This document shows, in pieces, positions 34,698 to 43,412 of a stretch of DNA of 64,000 nucleotides. The stretch covers positions 62,001 through 126,000 of the forward strand of contig JARWZU010000011.1 in the NCBI GenBank assembly GCA_029866215.1, written 5' to 3'. The position numbers were made by a program, and so were the translations under genes. Numbering within the stretch: the stretch's first letter is position 1; every line of letters starts with the position of its first letter. This DNA is from Akkermansiaceae bacterium (GTDB lineage Bacteria > Verrucomicrobiota > Verrucomicrobiia > Verrucomicrobiales > Akkermansiaceae). A model generated the notes under the pieces. That model did no database searches and had not been told where the DNA came from. It was given only the letters and a program-made list of their open reading frames with translations.

Positions 34698-35762
34698 TTA
34701 AGCGCCAGGTGCGTTGTAGGCGCTGATGATTCTTTCGACGAACTTGGCCTGAACTTTTTCGGTTGCTGACTCGATTGCCTTTTTCTCCGCAACAAAGTTG
34801 CTGAGATCGGTACCGACTCCATAGCCGCTGGTAGCTGCTAAAATCCGGCTGTCACTCACCCTGACGGCTGAGAATTCCACCCGCGCGCGGGCGGCGCTGA
34901 AGCTGCCGATCTGAGTCGCACGTTCCGAGGTTGCTACGCCGAGAATGATGACTTGGACCCCTTTTGCCCGCGCTTCGGCTAACAGATCCTCATGTTCCTT
35001 GCCTTCCAAATGCGCACCGAGTTTGACGGGAGCCTGTGAGGTCGCCAATACCGCGATGGCTGCCACCGGGGGAGCTGACTCAGACTGACTTGGACGAGAA
35101 AGGGCTACCATTTTGCAATCATTGGTTTGAAGAAATCCCTCCAGACTCTTTTCGGCTGCCGGATCAGCAGTGTTTGCGGATGTGGTGACGCTCACTTCAG
35201 GGATGCGGAACGCGAATACCGGGCGCTTTGCGTCTGCGGCCACATCCAACTTCTGCGCGGCTTCCACAGCCGCTTGCTCTTGGGCGGATCTCCCTTCGAG
35301 TTTTGCAATGGCGTCGTTCACCTGAGTCGCGAGCTGCTCGCCCGCTTTCATGGGATCTTCATTGTTAGGCACAATCAGCAACACAGGCTTGAGAAGCCCC
35401 GTCTCAACTTGGACCACCCGACATTGAATCGCCGTGCGTCCGCCTGCTTGTTTGGATTGACCGAAAACATAGTATTTCGCACCAACCAACTTACCCACCT
35501 TCGAGGCTTGATCTTGGGTCAACGCCGCAGCTCCCAGAGTCTGCTCGGCTAGCATATCGCTGAGTTTTTTACGATCCACAAGATCGTATTGAGCGTTTCC
35601 TGAAAGGTTGACTTCGAGGATTTCAAAAACAAACGCCTCGACCCCCTCTGCCTCCGCTGTGGCGATAGGAGGGGTGATGGCGATCGAGATGCCAGCATAG
35701 GCCGATAGAGTGCCAACAAACGAAGTGAGTAAAAATGTGGCGAGATGAGAGCGGATTTTCAT
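34698..35762 (-). CDS. Exported CsgG-like protein
   Basis: 354 residues with a signal peptide (MKIRSHLATFLLTSFVGTLSAYAG). The N-terminal region IAITPPIATAEAEGVEAF, then YDLVDRKKLSDMLAEQTLGAA, VGKLVGAKYYVFGQ and CRVVQVETGLL, has the shape of the CsgG/TolB-N domain, which in CsgG forms an outer-membrane channel for curli subunits. No lipobox cysteine is present. A second, similar domain seems to follow (VQVIILGVATSERATQIG, VRVSDSRILAATSG). It is 14 bases downstream of a larger partner gene with a related domain; no curli genes are nearby, so function is open. Confidence 0.6.
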   Translation of the reverse strand: MKIRSHLATFLLTSFVGTLSAYAGISIAITPPIATAEAEGVEAFVFEILEVNLSGNAQYDLVDRKKLSDMLAEQTLGAAALTQDQASKVGKLVGAKYYVFGQSKQAGGRTAIQCRVVQVETGLLKPVLLIVPNNEDPMKAGEQLATQVNDAIAKLEGRSAQEQAAVEAAQKLDVAADAKRPVFAFRIPEVSVTTSANTADPAAEKSLEGFLQTNDCKMVALSRPSQSESAPPVAAIAVLATSQAPVKLGAHLEGKEHEDLLAEARAKGVQVIILGVATSERATQIGSFSAARARVEFSAVRVSDSRILAATSGYGVGTDLSNFVAEKKAIESATEKVQAKFVERIISAYNAPGA

Positions 35763-35776
35763 GGAGTCAAATTCAG

Positions 35777-38401
35777 TTAGGGATTGATGATGGTGGGTTT
35801 TGCTTCTGAAATCTGTTGGTTAAACTCAATGATTATCGCCAGATCCGTTCCTGCGGGTGGAGCGGTTTCCGCTTTGGCCCTGGCATTGATTTCAGGAATG
35901 GATTGCATGAGTGCGGAGGGTGAAACCTTTTCTAACATGGCACCGGTCGCAGGAGAAACCCCCAGATCAAGCGCCACAAGGTGAAGGTTACCGTTGGCAC
36001 TATACAAATCAGGAGGCGGAGGGAAAAACACTTCCTCCCATGAACCGGTTCCTTTGGTTTGGCTTCGAACCATCCTCGATACACCGGTCAGTTTAGCCGC
36101 AGCGATCGCAGTAATCAAAGGCAGCGGCCTCGCATCGGAGTCCTTGAACTTTCTAAAATAATGATCGGATAAAACGAGAATCGCCCCTCGGCTTAGGCAA
36201 TAGACATCGCCCGTATAGTCCTTCTTTTTCGATATCAATTTTGTCTGAGTGAGGAAAACGGTTCCGATCGCTGATCCATCAGGAAACGACACATGGGTTA
36301 ACAAATCCGCAAAAAAGTTCAATTCCAGTGCTTGTGACAATTTCTGATAGCCGCTGCATCCCGTCAAATCGACCCGCACCGAACGAACATGAACCGGGCA
36401 GCCCCAGAAAGCTGCGACATGGGCCGCAACTTCGCTGACATACTTGAGATCAACCGTCTGATCATGGATGAGGTCGATCCGGAATCCCTTCGGGAAAACC
36501 AAGAATTCGCGGGCGGCTGGCAGCGACACGATTGGACTGGCTCCCAGTTCGGAAATGATGGCTCTCATCTCCTTTTGCGTTTCCACGTCTTTTGCTTTCA
36601 CCGCAGCAATTAGCCCGCACTGGGCATCGGAGATTGCAAGTTCCTTCTGGCCCGCAGCAACTCTGGCACGGCTCATCGACTTCCTCACCCGTGGAGAACT
36701 GATCATCCAACTGTTCCCGGTAGCGACGACAGCCCCGACCACAGGGCCAGCCTCACCTCTTTCTATCGCAAGATCGAGAAACCGTGAAGTCGTCCGCTCG
36801 GTCTTGCAGGCGCTCTTCAGATTCAAACGCATGATCTCGAACTCGCGCTGTTTGTTTCCAAGAGCCCGATAGGCATCCAGCAGGATGGTGGTGCAAAGGC
36901 TGTTCCATTTTTTCCGATTCTCTAACAAATCCACACACTCCTGGTAGCGTCCGAGATTCATCAACGCGACGACCATCGTTTGATAATAGGGAGACTTGAG
37001 CGCGAGTTCCTGAATCGGTTGCCCGCCGCGGGTCAGAATCGACCATGCTTTTGTGGAATCTCCCAGACGGATCCAAAGCTCCGCGAGGAGTTGCAGGTCA
37101 TCATCGGCATTGGTTCGGGCAAGTTCGGTCATCGGCAGCTCAAACACCTGCCGCGCCTGCTGGAGAAGCAAGTCCAGTTGTCCTGATTTTTTCAAAGCCG
37201 AAATCTGGGAGATCCCCTGATCGTCTGGGTTGTATTCGAAAACCAGCGGATGGAGCGCCGCGGGAGTGGCATCCCGATAGAATGTTTTTGCCGCTTTCCT
37301 CATGATTGCCTCGTCGTCACTGGCCAGAGCTAGCGCCGCATCACCCAGGCGGATGGAGAGTTCCGCTTCGGTCGCAACAAGCTGCCGCAATCCGTTCCAA
37401 CCTTGTTTCAACCCAATCATGAAACCAGCCTCAGCATGACGGAGTCCGCGATCATCTGGAACAGGGCTCAATGAAGACTCTCCGGCCGTTTGAACTGCCT
37501 CGAAAAGAAGCTCACGAACCAGCGCGGCGGGAGGTGTATCTAGCAGACCGCCCGTCCATGAACGGCAGGCAAGCATTCGACCGGTGGCCACATCCACGGC
37601 AAAAAGGTCCGTGTCGATCCTATCCGGATTTTGAAAATGGATGAAAGGAATGAGAATCAGGTCTGCCTTCACCATGCGTCCGAGATGGGTGGCGCCATTC
37701 GAATCAAGGCCGTTGATGGAATTCATGGCTTTTTCTTCGAGAAGTTTGGACGACTCACTTCGCTCGACCAGAGTGGCTCCCACCTCTTCGCTTGCAACCA
37801 GACTTTCCAAAACCGCCCGGATGAGCGGGGAAACTTGGCCGAGATTCGGATTGGCCCCGCCAGTGTTGACCGGCTCCAGAAGCGAACAAACCACTGCTTT
37901 TTGGGTGCCTGACCTGCTAGGTGCCGCCTGATCGTTCGGGGAGAGGCCAGCAACGGCTGCGACATGCTTTGCAACTTCGCGGGGCAATTCATTCGCGATA
38001 CTCTTCGCATCCCGGATTGGGAACATGCGGGGCTCCGCAAGTGCCATCCCAGCGCTCACTCGGTTGACGTAAACACGCAGCTGTTTGTTAGGTTGATCCA
38101 AAACACAGAACACCAAAAAACCACTGGGCAGCACCCGAAGCATCGGAACAGACGGTTCACCTACAGCTCGCAGCTTTTGTTCGAAAACAACGACCGACAA
38201 ACCGGCCCGCGAGAGCACCTCAGAGTTCCACCCTTTTAGCAATTCCGCTTGCAGTCGCGCGTCAAACGCTGGCAGGGCCGCCCGCATCGGAGTCCCCCCA
38301 TCGAAATCGGAGAATGAGGGCAAAAAAGCAATTTTGGGCACCTCTTTGGCAACGCAATATCCGGCAAATACGATTGCAATGACCGAAATGATATTTAACA
38401 C
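35777..38401 (-). CDS. Large exported protein with CsgG/TolB-N-like domains, function unknown
   Basis: I start at the GTG at 38401, giving 874 residues with a signal peptide (MLNIISVIAIVFAGYCVAKE). The track's start at 38689 adds 96 residues translated from a 34-bp inverted repeat and is rejected. After the signal, PKIAFLPSFSDFDGG and LSVVVFEQKL suggest one TolB-N-like domain; GATLVERSESSKLLEEKAM, VKADLILIPFIHFQ and VDVATGRMLACRSWTGG suggest a second CsgG-like one. The middle is helical and TPR-like (WIRLGDSTKAWSILTRGG, LMNLGRYQECVDLLENR). It is translated just before the CsgG-like gene and probably works with it. No specific function can be assigned. Confidence 0.65.
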   Translation of the reverse strand: MLNIISVIAIVFAGYCVAKEVPKIAFLPSFSDFDGGTPMRAALPAFDARLQAELLKGWNSEVLSRAGLSVVVFEQKLRAVGEPSVPMLRVLPSGFLVFCVLDQPNKQLRVYVNRVSAGMALAEPRMFPIRDAKSIANELPREVAKHVAAVAGLSPNDQAAPSRSGTQKAVVCSLLEPVNTGGANPNLGQVSPLIRAVLESLVASEEVGATLVERSESSKLLEEKAMNSINGLDSNGATHLGRMVKADLILIPFIHFQNPDRIDTDLFAVDVATGRMLACRSWTGGLLDTPPAALVRELLFEAVQTAGESSLSPVPDDRGLRHAEAGFMIGLKQGWNGLRQLVATEAELSIRLGDAALALASDDEAIMRKAAKTFYRDATPAALHPLVFEYNPDDQGISQISALKKSGQLDLLLQQARQVFELPMTELARTNADDDLQLLAELWIRLGDSTKAWSILTRGGQPIQELALKSPYYQTMVVALMNLGRYQECVDLLENRKKWNSLCTTILLDAYRALGNKQREFEIMRLNLKSACKTERTTSRFLDLAIERGEAGPVVGAVVATGNSWMISSPRVRKSMSRARVAAGQKELAISDAQCGLIAAVKAKDVETQKEMRAIISELGASPIVSLPAAREFLVFPKGFRIDLIHDQTVDLKYVSEVAAHVAAFWGCPVHVRSVRVDLTGCSGYQKLSQALELNFFADLLTHVSFPDGSAIGTVFLTQTKLISKKKDYTGDVYCLSRGAILVLSDHYFRKFKDSDARPLPLITAIAAAKLTGVSRMVRSQTKGTGSWEEVFFPPPPDLYSANGNLHLVALDLGVSPATGAMLEKVSPSALMQSIPEINARAKAETAPPAGTDLAIIIEFNQQISEAKPTIINP

Positions 38402-38484
38402 CCCACCACCCTGAATCGCGAGATTTCGAGTGTCAAAGAGATATCCGGCCCCCGGCTGTGTATCGAACTCGATCCCCGCCCTGC

Positions 38485-38608
38485 CCGGTGGTGTCGCTGC
38501 GCTCAACCACCGGCTACAGGATGAAACGCCTCCGGCATCATGGGAGCCAATTTGATCCCAGCGGGATCCGAGCTTGTAGCCGGTGGTTGAGCGACGCGAC
38601 ACCACCGG
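38485..38608. repeat. 34-bp inverted repeat with 56-bp spacer (REP-like element)
   Basis: The arm at 38485-38518, starting CCGGTGGTGTCGC and ending CCACCGGCTACA, is matched by the reverse complement of 38575-38608 at 32 of 34 positions. The spacer holds a smaller stem TGGGA/TCCCA. It lies between the large CsgG-type gene and the esterase gene and reads, in several frames, as SRWLSAATPPG-type peptides that appear as spurious ORFs. The shape fits a dispersed palindromic element. Confidence 0.85.
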
Positions 38609-38763
38609 AACTCGGAGAGAAAATCCGCCGCGTCTGCATTTACCCCGCAACCCTCTTCTCCGCCCTGAGGCTTTGAGGACGTCGGCCACGGGTGCCTCGT
38701 CGCTGCCAAGTAGGTGAAATTGCCGAAGTTGAAATTCAGCTCTCTCTCACCCAATGCTCTGAC

Positions 38764-41724
38764 TCATTTCCCGGCGGTGATGGGAACTTCGCAGAAGGTG
38801 AGAGCGGCGATGCCATTTTCACCGCGCAACAACGTGCGTTGGCTCCATGAATTCCCGTCGATGTACGTGATGTTCTGCGCAGCAGAAGCGGCCTTGAGCT
38901 TGAGGGTCACCGTGTTTCCATGGGATGCACCAGAGGCGATTTTATCCTTTTTGCCATCGAGGTAGAACTGGCTGGTGAGCGTGTTGTTCCATTTCACCGG
39001 TTGATCGAACTCTAGCATAATTTCGTCGCGGCGCGGACTGGTGAAGCGGCATGCTTTAAGATCGGGCGGAGTGATTGGATTGGGCGGCTTGATGCCATAT
39101 TGATACTGATCCACCAGTGGGCTGATCAAGCGAGCGAGATTCACATAGCCCTCCGGCGGGTAGTGGCAGCCTCCGGCCGGCTCGATCCCAAGGGTCGACA
39201 TGATGCTCATGTTAGAAAACAAGCGTGGGAGTTGTCGTTGCACCTCACGCAGGCGGTTGTCCGAGCCATTGATGCCCATCGCGCAGGATTTCGGCCAGAT
39301 TTGGAATAGATAGTAGTGCTGGATGTTCGGAAAGTCGTCCTTCCATGCGGCGGAGAGTTCGACGAAATATTTCTGATAGGTTTCCCATCCGAAGCCGCCG
39401 GCTGGTCCATCTGCGCCTTGGTCATTTTCACCTTGGTGCCAGAACAATCCGCGGATGCCATGGGTGAGCTTTGCTTGTTTCACCCGCCAGAGCAGACGGC
39501 CGTAGATGGTTTCGAGGTCTTCGGGATTTTCTGAGTTGCGCTGGTGGAGGTCGATGCGAGTCCCACCGACCGCGCCATTGATGATGCAGATCGGGATCTT
39601 CTGGGTTTCCAACAAATGTTTTGCGAGTTCAAATCCCCAGAATCCAATCGCGAGGAGATCGCCCTTGGTGCGGCGAATCGCATTGCCCCAACGGATGCTG
39701 CTAGGGTCACCACCCGTGCTGCCGAAGCTGCGGATCCATTCGTTGGTTTCAGGGAACTCGCCTTTGCCCCAGTCGGTTGATAGCGCATTGGATTGCCCGT
39801 CGATCACATAGGCGTCGCCACAAACCAGGTTGTTCACCTTGCGGATGATGGTTTCGCGATTACCGAATTTAGTGCCAAACTCCACTTGGTAATGGATGAG
39901 CCCCGGCTTGAGTTTAACGGTGAATGCGTAGGACTTATTCGCCCCGACTTTGATGCTCTGGCCTTGGTAGGGTTTGCCATCGGCATATACTTTGATGAAG
40001 ACCGAATCCGCGGGTTCCGTTAGAACTCCGTTGTAGATGAGGGTGCCTTCATTCTTGTCGTCGCGAGCATAGAATTGGTTGTCCTCAGGCTGTTCATCTT
40101 TCTCGGGTGTGCGTGCGATCCATGGGTCGGACTTGGGCTCGGTGACTTGGAGCGTGACGGTTTTGGTGACAGGCTGCCCGCCATTGGATAGAGTCGCCGT
40201 GACCGTGGCATTTCCGCTGTTTTGGGCACGGGTGAGGATGAGATTTCCGTTAGCCTCTTCCTTGGTGATTGCGATGCCAGACACACTCCATTCGGTTTTG
40301 AGTGTGTTGCCTCCGTCGGATGGGAGTTTTGCGAGATTGGTGATCTGCGGGACGATTTCGATCGAGGTGCGGCCGTTCCATTCGGTAGGCGCTTTGAGGG
40401 TGAACTCCGGATCGGCGATGTTTTCGCGGATTCGAACAGGGATCTCCTTCGTCTTCGCGCCACTCGGAAAGACGGCCTTTAGGCAGAGCGTCGCGGTCTG
40501 GTCGCCAGTGACGCGGCCCGCATCGATTGTGCAGGAGAATTGGTCGGTGGCGATCGTTGTTTCTGTGCCGTTGGATTTGAGAATCCAGTACAGTTTGATG
40601 GCGCCGCCAGCCCTTGCAGTGATGGTGGTACTTGCGCCTTCTAATAGATCAATTTTCGGTTGGGATACCTCAAAATCATTGCCACGTTGAACGATCGGGC
40701 CGACGAGAGTTTGCTGAGGTTTTTGGTTCTCATACTGCAGCTTGATCCAATCGGGCGAGCGCACGACATTCGAAATACGTACTTCATCGATGTCGCCGAT
40801 GAATTTGTAGTTGTCATACCAACCGCCGATCCAGAGGGCTGAGGTTTTTGGAATGTTTAGCTCAGGGTGGGTTGCGCCTTCGAGTTTTCCATTGATGTAA
40901 ACGCGCGAGTCCTTGTTTTGGTAGGTGTGCACCACATGGTACCATTGTTTGACTTGCAGCGAAGTGCCGGCCTCCACATCGGCAAAGTAGCATTGGATGG
41001 CGATTCGTGGCGGACTGAGGAAATTCATCATCACCTTGCCGGGGCGTTGTTCCTTGCCCCATGCGACGATGGTCGTGTTAGGCTTTTCTGCTTGGAACCA
41101 TGCTTCAGTGGTCATCGGTCCAGTGCCGGACGGATACTGGGTGATGTTTTCTCCAGCAGAGATTCCTTGGTTCCCGGCAAAGTGGCGTGCCTTTCCGACC
41201 ATGCCAGTAATGGTCGTGGTGCCCTCGTCTTTCGAATTCACCGTGCCCACCTCATCCTTCACGGGGGCGCTCATGTGCCAGACGCTGAGGTAGGAGTTGG
41301 ATTTGTTGAAGACGGCCGCTCCATTGGATTCGCTCGATGCGTTAGGCTTACCCCAGTGCATCTTGATTTCCTGGCGGTCATTGCCTCTGACCGATGGAAT
41401 GCGAATCCAGATGCTGGCTTTGCCTGCTGAAGAGTCCCATTCCTCGATTTGATAGGCCAAGGGTTTGCCGTCTTTTCCCGAAAATCGAAGGTCTTCGCCG
41501 TGGGGTTTCGCCTGGCTGAAATCGAATCCTTCGCGGTTGATGCGCAGAAGAGCGGGGAAATCGTGTTCAGAGGTCGATGGCGGCAGATTGGCACCGTCCG
41601 GGGTGGTCAGGATCCAGATGGAACCCGAGTGTTGCCAGCCTGCGAATTGCGCGGATACAGACTGCAAAAGGCCCGCGGCCAAGATGGCAGCGCGGAGCAG
41701 GTCCTTTGATGGGTGGGTTTTCAT
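38764..41724 (-). CDS. Exported DUF2341-LamG-SGNH (sialate O-acetylesterase-like) multidomain esterase
   Basis: 986 residues from the ATG at 41724 (MKTHPSKDLLRAAILAAGLLQSVSAQ, a signal peptide). Residues about 50-150 fit DUF2341 (FPALLRINREGFDFSQ, DLRFSGKDGKPLAY). Residues about 170-350 fit a LamG/concanavalin fold (TTEAWFQAEKPNT, QWYHVVHTYQNKDSRVYING, DIDEVRISNVVRS). Two Ig-like stretches follow. The esterase part has VIDGQSNA near 640 with the nucleophile serine, INGAVGGTRID, LFWHQGENDQG near 760, and GCHYPPEGYVNLA near 853 with the likely catalytic histidine. It probably removes acetyl groups from glycans outside the cytoplasm. It stands alone, divergent from the cyclophilin gene. Confidence 0.82.
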   Translation of the reverse strand: MKTHPSKDLLRAAILAAGLLQSVSAQFAGWQHSGSIWILTTPDGANLPPSTSEHDFPALLRINREGFDFSQAKPHGEDLRFSGKDGKPLAYQIEEWDSSAGKASIWIRIPSVRGNDRQEIKMHWGKPNASSESNGAAVFNKSNSYLSVWHMSAPVKDEVGTVNSKDEGTTTITGMVGKARHFAGNQGISAGENITQYPSGTGPMTTEAWFQAEKPNTTIVAWGKEQRPGKVMMNFLSPPRIAIQCYFADVEAGTSLQVKQWYHVVHTYQNKDSRVYINGKLEGATHPELNIPKTSALWIGGWYDNYKFIGDIDEVRISNVVRSPDWIKLQYENQKPQQTLVGPIVQRGNDFEVSQPKIDLLEGASTTITARAGGAIKLYWILKSNGTETTIATDQFSCTIDAGRVTGDQTATLCLKAVFPSGAKTKEIPVRIRENIADPEFTLKAPTEWNGRTSIEIVPQITNLAKLPSDGGNTLKTEWSVSGIAITKEEANGNLILTRAQNSGNATVTATLSNGGQPVTKTVTLQVTEPKSDPWIARTPEKDEQPEDNQFYARDDKNEGTLIYNGVLTEPADSVFIKVYADGKPYQGQSIKVGANKSYAFTVKLKPGLIHYQVEFGTKFGNRETIIRKVNNLVCGDAYVIDGQSNALSTDWGKGEFPETNEWIRSFGSTGGDPSSIRWGNAIRRTKGDLLAIGFWGFELAKHLLETQKIPICIINGAVGGTRIDLHQRNSENPEDLETIYGRLLWRVKQAKLTHGIRGLFWHQGENDQGADGPAGGFGWETYQKYFVELSAAWKDDFPNIQHYYLFQIWPKSCAMGINGSDNRLREVQRQLPRLFSNMSIMSTLGIEPAGGCHYPPEGYVNLARLISPLVDQYQYGIKPPNPITPPDLKACRFTSPRRDEIMLEFDQPVKWNNTLTSQFYLDGKKDKIASGASHGNTVTLKLKAASAAQNITYIDGNSWSQRTLLRGENGIAALTFCEVPITAGK

Positions 41725-41875
41725 GGTCAAATTCAGTGACTGACGCGACAAGTACAGTGGCATGGAGGCCCGTATTTCACTAGAAATCAAGGCCGGGGTC
41801 GATCAATCTGCTGGATTGACGGATCGGGTTGCATTCTTTTTCCTTGGGGCAGTTCAAAAACCTTAGATCGCCACG

Positions 41876-43261
41876 ATGATGATTTTATTTTTTTCCCGCC
41901 GTTTTGGGTTGTTTGCAGTTTTGGCATTTTGGGGGATGGTGGCGCCCTTGTTCGGGGGGACGATGTTATTGCCAGTGCTCGACACACCCCTTGCGGATCG
42001 CAGTGGTTTAGCGGGTTCTCCGCTGGTCGTCGATGTCGCGGCGGCGTTTAAGATGGAGCCAATCGATGATCAGATCGTGCGCTTCACATCGTGGTTTGAT
42101 TCTGGAGGTGTGCCACTTTCGCTCGACATGGCGATCTTCAGCAATCGAACGCCGATCACGCGGCAGAATTTTCTCAAGTACGTCAGCGATGGTGATTTTT
42201 TGAATTCGTTCATTCATCGCAGCGTGCCGGGATTTGTGATCCAAGGTGGTGGATTCCGTCTTACCAGTGATGGCATCGAACCCGTCCCAACGGATCCTAC
42301 GATTGCCAATGAATTTGGGATTTCTAACACACTTGGCACCATCTCGATGGCCAAGTTGGGATCAAATCCGAATAGTGCGACGAGCCAGTGGTTTGTGAGC
42401 TTGGGGGGAAATTCGGATATCCTAGATCCACAGAATGGGGGCTTCACGGTGTTTGGGCGCCTGACGAAGGCCACTCTTCCTGTTGCTCAGCTTTTTGGAA
42501 ACCCTCAGGTTTTTCCGACATGGTCGTTCGATTCTCCTTTTGGTGAATTACCTCTTTTTTATGGATATGACTCTCAAACGGACAATCCTCTCAATAATGT
42601 GATCTTGTTCAATAGCGTTGCTCTTGCGCCCCTGCCAGCGGGGCAAGCTGGGAGCATATCGACCTTGAACTATTCGGTTATATCGAACAGCGATTCTGCC
42701 ATTGCAGCGACCAGCATGCAGTCGGATGGTCATCTGCTCATCACTCCCTTCGCGGGGAAAACGGGGACGATTTCCATCACCGTGCGGGCGACGGATAGCG
42801 TTGGGAATACGGTGGACGACACCTTCAGCGTTAACCTGAGCGACACGTATTCGACTTGGGCATCCCGAAATTCGTTTGTGGGTGGTCAAAGTGGGATGAC
42901 TCAAAATCCAGAAGGTGACGTCTGGAATAACTTACAAGAGTTTGCATTTCTTGGCGATCCGGCGACTTCTAACTCTTCAGCAAACATGGTGTTCCAAGGG
43001 GTGACTGGAGTTACACAGAAATCCCTAACAATCACGTTCCCTGTTAGGAAATTCACTCAAGGTCTAAGCTATGGCGTTGAGGCGAGTGATGCGCTGGCAG
43101 GGACATGGACAGAGATTTGGAAGACCGCCGATGGGTTTGCGAGTTCTCAAGTGGTTTCTGCGCTGGATCAGGCCGACCGGACGATTCTTACGGTGAAAGA
43201 TCTCGGTTTCATGAGTGGCCAAGCCAAGCGATTCATGCGCGTCAAAGTCACGCAGAACTAG
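41876..43261 (+). CDS. Exported cyclophilin-type peptidyl-prolyl isomerase with verrucomicrobial C-terminal region
   Basis: 461 residues with a signal peptide (FGLFAVLAFWGMVAPLFGG). The cyclophilin domain spans about residues 70-250: ITRQNFLKYVSDGDFLNSFIHRSVPGFVIQGGGF, TISMAKLGSNPNSATSQWFVSLGGN and FTVFGRLTKA. A cadherin-like stretch (ISITVRATDSVGNTVDDTFSV) follows, then NLQEFAFLGDPATSN and YGVEASDALAGTWTEIW, a C-terminal pattern common in exported verrucomicrobial proteins. It should assist folding of proteins outside the cytoplasm. No partner gene is obvious. Confidence 0.85.
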   Translation: MMILFFSRRFGLFAVLAFWGMVAPLFGGTMLLPVLDTPLADRSGLAGSPLVVDVAAAFKMEPIDDQIVRFTSWFDSGGVPLSLDMAIFSNRTPITRQNFLKYVSDGDFLNSFIHRSVPGFVIQGGGFRLTSDGIEPVPTDPTIANEFGISNTLGTISMAKLGSNPNSATSQWFVSLGGNSDILDPQNGGFTVFGRLTKATLPVAQLFGNPQVFPTWSFDSPFGELPLFYGYDSQTDNPLNNVILFNSVALAPLPAGQAGSISTLNYSVISNSDSAIAATSMQSDGHLLITPFAGKTGTISITVRATDSVGNTVDDTFSVNLSDTYSTWASRNSFVGGQSGMTQNPEGDVWNNLQEFAFLGDPATSNSSANMVFQGVTGVTQKSLTITFPVRKFTQGLSYGVEASDALAGTWTEIWKTADGFASSQVVSALDQADRTILTVKDLGFMSGQAKRFMRVKVTQN

Positions 43262-43412
43262 GTGCGTGTTCGGAATCTGCTTTTGATTATGCGGGTCAAG
43301 CTAGTGGATTCAGACATGGCATGAATTTCTAGAATTGAGGGAGTGAATGTGACCGATCAAGTGCTAAGTGCAGCATGATTTGTACGTTAGCTACCATCTC
43401 CAGAATGACATC

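Noticed and set aside
38402-38689. 96-residue N-terminal extension of the large CsgG-type protein
   Set aside because: It is translated from the inverted repeat, and a proper signal peptide begins at GTG 38401.
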